NCBI RefSeq assembly: GCF_041146795.1
Contig: NC_135172.1
Span: 34,767,623 to 34,831,622 of the forward strand
Reading direction: 5' to 3'
DNA length: 64,000 nt
DNA from: Maylandia zebra
Taxonomy: Eukaryota; Chordata; Actinopteri; Cichliformes; Cichlidae
Below the pieces are notes generated by a model, which made no database searches, was not told the DNA's origin, and saw only the letters and a list, made by a program, of their open reading frames with translations. Made by a program: the position numbers and the translations under genes. This document shows positions 55,901-64,000 of the stretch, piece by piece; the stretch's first letter is position 1; each line of letters opens with the position of its first letter.

Positions 55901-56897
55901 ACAGTAAGGGTTAATATAGTATCTCTTTAATGAGTCCCAAAAGAGAGCTATGTATCCCTCTATGTGCATCCCTGAGAACCTGTTCACCTGTAATGTGTAC
56001 AAACAGCAGCTGATTTAGAGGAACAGGGTGATGGAGTAGATGTGATCGATCACTCGTTGGCTCAGTGTCTGCACGCTTTTCTGCCTTGTTGACTGCTGGA
56101 GCAAAGCCCAGCATCAGACATACGATCTTTTACACACACACACACTTTCTCTTGGTCTTTCAGGAAAGCAGGGAGACGGGACAACATTTCACTACGGCTA
56201 AACACGGATCGATTACACGGAACAAGCTGAAGCAGACTTTTAGAGGCCAAACAAGTATTACATACAAGCTTGTTTATGCTTGATATAATCAGTTTTGTGC
56301 GTCACCATTATTTTTGGTTACATGAAAGCACAGATGGAGGAAAAGGGAGTCAGGCAAAGCACGGAGGAAGGTCGGGGTGGAGTGGCTTCTGTCCATGGTG
56401 CTGAACGGCTGTCCTCCGTGTGTGTGTGAGTGGGTATGTGTGTGTAGTCAAACACAGTTGCTTGTCACCGGATTAACGTGGCTTCTCAATACACAAAAAC
56501 AGATCTGCTTTCACCAAAACAGCTTAACATGGCAGGGACGGAGGGGGCTGCACTGATCCTTTTTTCTTATAGCTCAGCTGACTTTCAAAAATGCCTCCCT
56601 CCCTTTTTTTTTCTCTTTAAACAAAATACTAGAACGCGTTTATGTGGTAAAAAAAAAAAAAAATGAAATGAAAACGACCAAATCCTCTGGCGAAACTGGC
56701 GTGATAATGTAGGACACAGTGGTCACTCCAGATACAAGTGATCCGCACAGGTTAACCGTGTGCAGCCTCCATGCCCTCAACGTCCGTGTTAACTGGAGCC
56801 GCGCCTGTTTCGTTTAAACCTTCATGTCACTGTTCGTGCCGGTAACCGGACCCGAGCTGGAAATTAAACCGAGCGAGTGTCTTACCTCTGTCGCCAT
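52979..56897 (-). CDS. golga7b: Golgin A7 family member B
   Basis: Five coding exons in transcript order: 56886-56897, 55739-55864, 53386-53538, 53188-53289, 52979-53062. They total 477 nt, 158 aa, all phase 0. The first exon codes only MATE. The protein reads through [19 protein letters not shown], a Cys-rich helix [18 protein letters not shown] (Cys78 and Cys81 match the palmitoylated pair of GOLGA7/GCP16), [16 protein letters not shown] and [10 protein letters not shown], and ends in a Ser/Gly-rich tail. The MATE start and Ser/Gly tail favour GOLGA7B over GOLGA7. GOLGA7 proteins are accessory subunits of DHHC palmitoyltransferases; GOLGA7B has been linked to ZDHHC5 at the plasma membrane. 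One intron hosts a Penelope-like remnant. A GC-rich promoter lies upstream. Confidence 0.93.
53740..55090 (+). mobile_element. Penelope-like element remnant
   Basis: It lies in the golga7b intron between exons 2 and 3, antisense to the gene. The left part resembles a Penelope-like reverse transcriptase (a 'GLPKIHKG'-type segment around 53985-54015). The right part resembles a GIY-YIG endonuclease region ([11 protein letters not shown] and [13 protein letters not shown], about 54618-54700), followed by the usual 3' tail. The order RT then GIY-YIG is that of Penelope-like elements such as Neptune. The copy is fragmentary and clearly old and inactive. Boundaries are approximate. Confidence 0.7.
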
Positions 56898-57030
56898 GTT
56901 GCACCGTGCATCCGTGGCTGTAGGGACGAGTCCCTTCACGCTCTGAAACCGCTTAGTGGGACACGGAAGGGGGGAGGGTGGGGAGAGGAGGAGAGGCTTG
57001 TAATCCTGAGGGGGCGGGGCTTAATGTAGT
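56690..57030 (-). promoter_or_regulatory. golga7b promoter region with GC box
   Basis: The sequence around and upstream of the golga7b start codon is GC- and CpG-rich compared with its surroundings. It carries GGGGGCGGGGC near 57010-57020, a GC (Sp1-type) box. No TATA box is evident, as for many broadly expressed genes. Confidence 0.5.
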
Positions 57031-57137
57031 AGAGTGTTCGGCTTTTTCTTCAGTCTCAACTTGACTTTGCAGGACGTCGGGGTGGGGGAGACGACCTCCA
57101 AACCTGAAAAATGCAGCCAGAGCGGAGAATGTGGAAG

Positions 57138-57195
57138 TGTCAAAAACTGCAGTTCCTCTGCTGGCCACTTGAGGCGGTCTCTGAAAGGGAGTCAG
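57138..57195. repeat. Fragment of the 'actgcag...gccacttgag' repeat
   Basis: GTGTCAAAAACTGCAGTTCC then GGCCACTTGAGGCGGTCTCT matches the start of the repeat at 37465-37865. Confidence 0.55.
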
Positions 57196-57219
57196 CTAGT
57201 TATCTGCCATGCTGCACAT

Positions 57220-57530
57220 TTTGGTATCGATCAGATATGAACTAAATATTGCCGATACTAATACCGATACTGATATGTTTACCCTATAAAGGCAACTTAT
57301 AAAGGGTTTAAGGGGTTAGGTTTCTTTTTTGGAGACCTGGAATGTCAATGTGCCTGTCTTTAATACACTTTGGGTCAGCTTGTACATGTACATTTAACAC
57401 AAAAAGGTTCAGACATTTTTCACAGTGTATGTTTGAGGTCTAAATACTGAAGTTGGAGGATAGAATTAGAAATATCAATACTATTGCGCTAGTATTGCGA
57501 TACCTATACCAGCATTGGGATCGACCCCCC
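57220..57530. mobile_element. Diverged 'CGATACCGAT' DNA element
   Basis: GGTATCGATCAGATATGAAC and GCCGATACTAATACCGATAC on the left and GCGATACCTATACCAGCATT on the right resemble the element at 5318-5430. It ends at an 18-base poly-C run (57525-57542). Confidence 0.4.
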
Positions 57531-57542
57531 CCCCCCCCCCCC
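57525..57542. repeat. Poly-C homopolymer (18 nt)
   Basis: An uninterrupted C run at the edge of the diverged DNA element; its length is uncertain in assemblies. Confidence 0.85.
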
Positions 57543-58900
57543 AAATAGAGGCAATAGTGTCCCTCCTCACAGCAGTTCAAAGTTTTTATAACTCATTCAC
57601 CTGATAATTGAATCAGGGGCGTGGCTGCTTGATTGACAGGTGTTCTGACATAGGATGCTGCAGGTCCTCATCCACTATTTGGAGTGAAATTGAGGTTTTG
57701 AAGCCATGTGACTGTTAACCAAGTGACATTAACTTGTCTGCCATTTTGGACATATGATAATATAGAGTCAAATCAATAAGACAGCAATCATACAAGTTTA
57801 GAGGACATCTGGCAACCATCTCCACATCCAGAACCCTTAGAGTTAGAATTGTGGCCACCACCATATTTCTGGAAGGTCGAAACTACTTTAAAGCATAACA
57901 CAATCCAAAAAGGTGAATTAAAAAAAACTCAAACAAACTGTAAACATGTTGTTTTGATTGCTGGGTTTGGTCTTTTCTAGCCTGCTTTTGCCTTTGGAAG
58001 CAACCTCAAGAGGCTATTAGAGGAACTGCATTTATTGATAATTAGGTGTTTGCTTTTATTTTATTTGTTTTACAAAATCTCCATGTAAATTTCATAATAT
58101 GTGTTAAAAAGGCTTCATGAAATAAGTTTTTCCTTACAAAACTATATCTAAAATATAAATTTCTGTGACAAGAGCTTTTTGGTTTTATGTTCAGGAAATG
58201 AGAGCTTGTTTGAAACAGATTGCAGTCTTGATTATTAGTAGTAGCCTATACTATAAGCTATATGTTAAAGAAAGCAGCATCATTCATCCTAAATTTTCAA
58301 ATAAAATTTATTACAGCTCCATTTTGTGATTTAACAACTAATTTTTCTCTCATTTAAAAACAATCGAAATGAGTCTAAATGGCAATTAGTTTTTAAAACT
58401 TCAAATGTCACTTCAAGGTCTTACTTGAAGTGTCGTTATTTGTATTTTCTTTCCCATATCTGCACCCTTTACAGTAGAGCTTTCTTGTTTAACCTTCCTC
58501 TGGCATAAACATTATGAGTTTATCAGTGGGAGTGACCCATTTCACTTTACACATCATAATTTAATCCACTAGTTCAGACAAATATTTGTAAAACCAACTT
58601 TGAGGATCTATCACCAGCATATCACTGAAAATGTTGATACTTGAATAAATTAGTTAAAAGTTAAACACCAAATTTTAAATGAAGGAATTCAAACTTTTAT
58701 TTCTAAATGGAATAAATCAATCAAATGAAGCTGTTTTGAAAAAAAAATAAATTTCTGATGCTTTTTTTAAAGTGTGGTACAACTGTGCTTTGAAATGACA
58801 ATGCCTTTTAGTTGCTAATAAAATGATTCCCATGCCAAAAGGAACATACTTACCACCTGTCACTTTAATTGCTGCTGTGGTTACGCTCATCATGGCCACG
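57543..58900. other. AT-rich spacer, nothing recognised
   Basis: No exon, RNA gene or identifiable repeat. Human carries SFRP5 between GOLGA7B and ZFYVE27; I see no frizzled or netrin-like exon here or further right. Confidence 0.5.
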
Positions 58901-58904
58901 AGTG

Positions 58905-60275
58905 CCATGCTCATTTTGAGCTTTTAATTGATTTCAATGACCGAACTATTCTTTTTTCCAGAGTGGAATGATCATACAGCATACATCTTCAACAACTTGT
59001 AAAAACAAGTCCTAATTTATTTTTGATTTTCTCTCATCTGCACAGGGTCAAAGTGATACATGTAGCCACAAATATACACATAGACCCACATTTTTATTTG
59101 GCTAAATGTCTCTTAGCAAGTTGCACCTCGAGAAGGTTCTTTTATTCTTCTGGCATAATCTTGGCTGGATAGTTCTTGGCAGAATTGGTAGAGATCATTT
59201 AAATTGGTTGATTTTCTGGCACCAACTCGGCTTTTAAGCATAGTCTACATATTTTCAGTAAGGTTGAGTTCAGGGCTTTGATTGGGATCATTGTCCTGTT
59301 GGAATATTTGACTGTGTACAATTTTCAACCCTTTAGCTGTTGATGTGAAGTCAAGTTGAAGAATTTGGAGGTAGTCCTTCTCTTTCATTACTCCATCAAT
59401 CTTGTGCAATGCATCAATGCCATTAGCATCAAAACAGACAATGATGCTTCCACAAGCGTGCTTGAGAGGTGGCATTGTGTTCTTTGGGATGAAAGCCTCA
59501 CCTTTCTGCTCCTTTAAACATGCCCCTTATAAATAAGCAAATACCTCAATCTTTGTCTCATCTGATCATATTACTTTTCTCCAGAAGGCATCTGGCTTGT
59601 CACTGTGGGCAGGTGAAAATTCCAGTCGAGCTTAAAAGTTATAATTTTAGACCAGGGCTTTTGGTACATTCTCAGTCCATTGTAGAAGTTGCTTCACTGT
59701 GGACAGTGGCTCTGGTGTTCCACCAGTTTCCAGTTAACAGCAATTCTAACCAATTTTCTCTCACCTGAGGGTGACTATTTTGGTCTCTTGTAGACCTTGG
59801 AAAAGTAGTGATACGTCCAATTGTTAAGTTTGTTTGAACTGATTATCTTTGAATACAGCTGTTTAGAAACGGCTCCAAGAGGCCTTTCCAGTTTGTGTAA
59901 ATCTCCAGTTCTAATTTAAGGCTTCACTGAGTTTCTTGCACTTTCCAATTGCAGTATTGGTCACTCCACCATGGCAGCAAAGAGAAGCTAGCAGCTGTAG
60001 TCATTCACAATCACTCTTGAGAAATTAAGAGACCTTGGCCTCGCCACCACACTGTAGAACCTTCAGCACCATTTATTGAAACATTTAACGGAGCGTGTGC
60101 ATATATTTGAGCCCTTGCATAAAATTTTGACCCTGTGTGGATTAGAGAAAATTCAAAATAAAATTAAACGTGTCAGAAAAGGGATAAGAACAGTTCAAAG
60201 AAATTGTGAAAATTCAAAAGTTACTATGACATGCAAGCTCACAATGAGTGTATGTAAACTGACCACAGCTGTAAA
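58905..60275 (-). mobile_element. Tc1-type transposon, inactive
   Basis: The minus strand holds part of a Tc1 transposase: GSIIVCFDANGIDALHKIDG, YLQILQLDF, VHSQIFQQDNDPN and SPELNLTENM (59245-59475). These include the QQDNDP block around the second catalytic Asp. Long inverted repeats are visible: TTTCTCTCATCTGCACAGGG with GTCAAAG (about 59030-59060) against the inverse of GACCCTGTGTGGATTAGAGA (about 60129-60150), extending some 70 bp. The outer right end has GTATGTAAACTGACC, a Tc1-like terminus. The transposase frame is interrupted and its N-terminal part is hard to follow, so the copy looks dead. Outer ends are approximate. Confidence 0.8.
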
Positions 60276-62283
60276 TCTTTACATTGTTTATTTTAATAAC
60301 GGCATAATTTAATCTTTAAAATCCTGGGCAGTATATACATAATTAATCATTCGGTCAAATAATAACTCGCACTTTCAGGAGTTTTAAATTAAATATATCA
60401 TACATAGAACAATTAGAACTATTTACAGTAAGCTTATATATGATTACAGTAAAAGCAAAGCAAACAGTTACAATCATCTGTGTCTGAAACATGATTAAAA
60501 CAATGTTGCCACCAGGATCCACATATTGGGTTTCAGTGCCTCACATGAGTTCTTCAAGTCAAGTCCTGCTTGCAAGAGTGTGAAGTTCTGGTAACAGTTT
60601 TAGTGGGTTCTTCGGTCCACTCAAATTATTTTTATCCAGTTGGGTCGACTCGATCCAGTCAGACGAAAAACATGGACTCAAAGGACCTTTGGACGTGCTG
60701 CTGTAATACAATAAAGCTTGTTTGACACGCCCACGTAGGAAACCATGACAACTGAAATGCAGCAGCAATTAGATTATTACAAGAGTGAACTGGTCTGCTC
60801 AACTTCGAAAACGGCTCAGACCCTGCCTTCAACAAAACCATGCTGTGTGAGACTTTGCTTTGCATTTTCAATTTTTTATGCTTTTCTGCATCTGCTTCCT
60901 CTGGTAGGAAAATCAACTGAAAAAGACAAATCTAATCACAGTGAGTTTTCCAGACCAGGATTACCAGGATAGCATTTGCTCAAAAATGATCTTATGTGAG
61001 CAAACTATCTGTCGTGCATGTGCCAATCAGTTAGTAAGCAGGTGCTGGCAGACACTCTGATATTGACTGCTAAAGCCCTATTCACTCAGACATGATGAAC
61101 AGTCAAAGCTCTGTGAGATGACTGGTTGATAGGAGACTGGAGTGAAAACAATCGCAAACTACTCGCCAACAGCAGCAAAACTGTAAAGGTGTGACAGAAA
61201 CCGGAGATGGAGAACATTCGGCTTCAAAGTGAAAGGTGACCCTTTTAAAATGTGTTTGTTCCAGTAAGGCACAACTTGTACTATGAAGGCAAATGTTCTC
61301 TTTTTCCAGTTTGCACTGTTCTTTTTCAACTTTTACTACAGCTCAGAGACTAAAATGATAAATGTCTCCAAACAAGTTGGCATCTTCCTCGCACACTACT
61401 AGTGCCCGCAGCAATCTGCCCGCAACAGAAGCAATCACAAGTTTTTTTTGCAATGCTCTCTTTGCAACTTTACTTAACAAGAGCCAGAAACCTCCAGCAA
61501 CTCTTCACAAACAGTCGGGGAACGCACATTCTCTTGGGGCCAGAGGTGGCTTACTGTGGCTGTGGCCCGGTGTGACTCAGAACTCAAACTTCCCTTCAGA
61601 ATCTCGGACAAACCCACAATTCATCATATCATATTGGTGACAGATGGATGTCAAGGTCCTTCAGCATTATCTTGTACTTTTGAACAAGCTTAAGCACAAC
61701 TTAAGCATTTTCCCACATCATATTCATCAGTCTGAACGGCAGATTTGATGCCTTATGTTCTTACAGAAAGGTCCTTCAGCATTACATTGTCATTAATCTG
61801 CCAAACAGTCCTTAAGATATCAAAATTCACGAGCCATCACCGTTATTGTGAGGCAAAGATTGTAAAGCAAAACCGCTGTAACCCTGTTCACTTATTTTAA
61901 CCACCAATCACTACTAGCTGAGTCGTGGTTATCACTGTGCATATATTGGTCCTTCTCAGAAAGACTGTAAATAGGTCCTTTGATTTTAGAGCCACTGTGT
62001 ACTGTGCTGAGTCTCATTGAGTGATAAGATCCAGTCCTTCACTGATAGCACAAAAAAAGAAAAATCCAACAACAGGAATAGTAGAAATCCCATAAGCAAC
62101 AAGAGAAGCTAACGAGGAACTGATAAAGGCAAAGGAGTGTAGGAGCTCCACATGGGATGTTTCTTGACAGAAGAGCCTTAACATGAACACAAAGGCATGT
62201 ACGTCAGGGTCCAATATAGGGCTCAGGGCCAAACAGTGAGAGAACACTTGCTGACCGTTGGGAGATATAACCAACATGCCATC
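60276..62283. other. Spacer and probable zfyve27 3' UTR
   Basis: About 2 kb left of the zfyve27 stop, probably including its 3' UTR (minus strand). It contains a 16-base word, AGGTCCTTCAGCATTA, twice (near 61654 and 61769). No exon supported. Confidence 0.5.
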
Positions 62284-62974
62284 TCACTGTGGTTTGATGA
62301 GAGTGGAATTACAGGCAGCACAAACAAACACTGTCTCTCTCTGTGCTTCTGGAGCTGAGGATGAAATAATAAAAGACAGCGGCTTTAACTCAAAGAACAG
62401 ATGAATAAAACTAACAGAAACAGAATTGTGTGATATGATGCAAATATTTTAACGATACTGCTTCTCACCTGTTGCCCCCATAACAGATTTCAGCACCTTA
62501 AAGGAACAGCATCGAGAGCAGAAGCTGTTGCCACAGTTACTGCAGTTTCTCTGCAATAAAAACAGACAGTGGGTTAGAGCTCATCCCAACAGAAAAATAG
62601 GATAAAATTAACCATGATGACGACGTGATGCCTAAATATATCCCAAATTCTTGCCACAAGGTTTCAGTCTCACCCTTTTCTTCAGAACTGAGAAGACGGC
62701 ATTGCAGCTCGAACAGTTGCCTTTGGAGACAGAAAGAAACAGCCAAGAATAGAGCTGTAAGTCTTAGAAAATCTACCGTGTCATCACCGAGCTATAAATA
62801 AGAGGGTTGAAATCAGTGGAGGATTCGCTGACCTGTGACGGTTGCGGGATAGCGTTTACGCAGTTTCTCTGTCAGTTTAGACACTTTGCTGCGTATTGGT
62901 TCATTTCGGCTTAGAAGACCATTTTCAGAGATAGTGTCATACTCGGGAGCTCCAAGGGATCCATCATCATCCTC
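62284..62974 (-). CDS. zfyve27: Protrudin (ZFYVE27), 3' exons only
   Basis: Four exons in transcript order: 62833-62974, 62674-62720, 62469-62550, 62284-62354, phases consistent. They code for the C-terminal part of protrudin: an acidic patch EDDDGSLGAPEYD, then NGLLSRNEPIRSKVSKLTEK and LRKRYP, then the FYVE-type finger. The finger has four Cys pairs (NCSSC, NCSNC, CSRC, CAAC) and SFCSRCCSFKVLKSVMGAT. It ends STLIKPQ. As in protrudin, the RHHCR basic motif of classical FYVE fingers is absent. Protrudin is an ER membrane protein that links ER to late endosomes and kinesin and promotes neurite outgrowth. The hairpin/membrane region and N-terminus lie beyond the window or in unrecognised upstream exons. 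The first exon's acceptor (62975-62976) is preceded by a good pyrimidine tract. Confidence 0.92.
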
Positions 62975-64000
62975 CTTAGGGAGACGAAGAGGAGTGAGAT
63001 ACATAGAAAAAACAAATGGTTTTTTTTAATATAACGTCTAAGCTTTTGAAGTGTAAAGAAGCCAGGAAACAAATTAAACATTAACAGAGGAGAAACTAGA
63101 ATTAAAAATAAATCAGGTAGTCTGACTAATAGCTGTTTGATGAATAAGCTAAGCATGATGATCACAACAACTACGACTACTAGGATGATTATGAAGGTGG
63201 AGAATACATTTCAAAGAACATGCATTCACGCACTTGCTGTACTTAATTTATCTGCCAAACATGAGGACCGCAACCTCCATAAGAGCAAAAGCAGAAATAT
63301 TAAAGAAATTAAATGTTGTTAATCTCTCTTAACTCTTAATATTCAATATAACTAGGATGTGATAAAGGTACCAACTGTCTGTGAACCAAGGGCTACCAAG
63401 TAAGGTTAGCACAACCTACTCCACTACAAATGTGATCCACTACACTGAGTGACAGCAATGACACAGAACCAAATGAACAGAGTGTAGGAGGACAAACAGA
63501 ATGAAGATATTAGTTGTCATGTGTTAAAAGCTTTTCTTGTTAAAGAATATAAAACTATTCTTTAATAAGAATAACACGTATCCAACTTCAGCAAAAAATA
63601 AAGACTTGGAGAGAGGAGGATAACTTCTTTCTTCCCTGCAGTTAATGGAACAGTTTAGGATTTTAGCAAATAAGTGTATCCATTTATTTGATGAACAAAT
63701 TCATGTACAGATAAGTCAGGTGTAATGGACCTTGTTGACTAATATTGGCCACTAAATTTGACAACATATTTTTTTTATTTAAAGTTTTATGTCACAAGAG
63801 CTAATAGATTTTAAACGCACTTTTGGTGTTTAACTAAATCCCTCACCACAAGGGGGCAGCATTTTACCAGTCCTGAAACGTTTTTGGGTCTTTGCTTCTG
63901 TTCTTTAAACGTTTTAAAAGACATTTCTTTTTAGCTCTAACCCCATTTCCCCTATTATGAATAACAATGTGTGTTTTTAAAATAAAAGGTTCATCGCTAC
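62975..64000. other. Upstream intron(s) of zfyve27, nothing recognised
   Basis: AT-rich sequence up to the window edge. I found no further protrudin exon here, so the rest of the gene should lie to the right. Confidence 0.5.

Noticed and set aside
56898-62283. Search for sfrp5 between golga7b and zfyve27
   Set aside because: Expected from the human order, but no frizzled-type Cys-rich or netrin-like exon could be seen on either strand.

Overview
The window is nuclear DNA of a ray-finned fish, most likely a percomorph teleost. The genes are intron-rich with GT/AG splice sites, the spacers are AT-rich, microsatellites are frequent, and there are fish-type hAT, Tc1, SINE, Rex6-like LINE and Penelope-like remnants. 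I found eight host genes. Exons were joined by hand from splice signals, reading phase and remembered protein families. No alignment or transcript was available, so splice joins are predictions.

Left block (1-13681). A plus-strand CD300/pIgR-like (CMRF35-like) receptor gene, cut by the window edge, occupies 1-2884. The axonemal gene tekt4 (plus, 6262-8468) follows. A complete minus-strand CD300/pIgR-like gene (8635-13681) lies 166 bp beyond the tekt4 stop. The two receptor genes share an 82-nt identical stretch in an Ig exon. A decayed LINE with a restriction-like endonuclease region sits in the first intron of the minus-strand receptor gene.

Central and right block (16935-64000). The order loxl4 (+), r3hcc1l (-), crtac1 (+), golga7b (-), zfyve27 (-, 3' exons only) matches the gene neighbourhood of human 10q24.2 as I remember it. 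The synteny supports the ortholog names. loxl4 encodes a secreted four-SRCR lysyl oxidase of about 915 aa. r3hcc1l is a short form that keeps only the acidic/basic N-terminus and the C-terminal RRM-like block. crtac1 encodes an FG-GAP/ASPIC-UnbV secreted or membrane-tethered protein without the usual EGF module. golga7b encodes a partner of DHHC palmitoyltransferases. zfyve27 encodes protrudin, seen here from its acidic region through the FYVE finger.

Spacers and long introns hold repeats. The clearest are a 390-bp hAT-type MITE with an 8-bp target duplication nested in an older fish repeat, a Tc1 element with about 70-bp inverted repeats, a SINE next to an (AAT)n tract in a crtac1 intron, and a Penelope-like fragment in a golga7b intron. 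I saw no CRISPR array, rRNA, functional tRNA gene or cellular operon. No wholly new system is evident. The most interesting points are the inverted receptor pair, the enlarged loxl4 linker, the EGF-less crtac1, the complementary CA/TG tracts flanking loxl4 exon 3, and the nested MITE.
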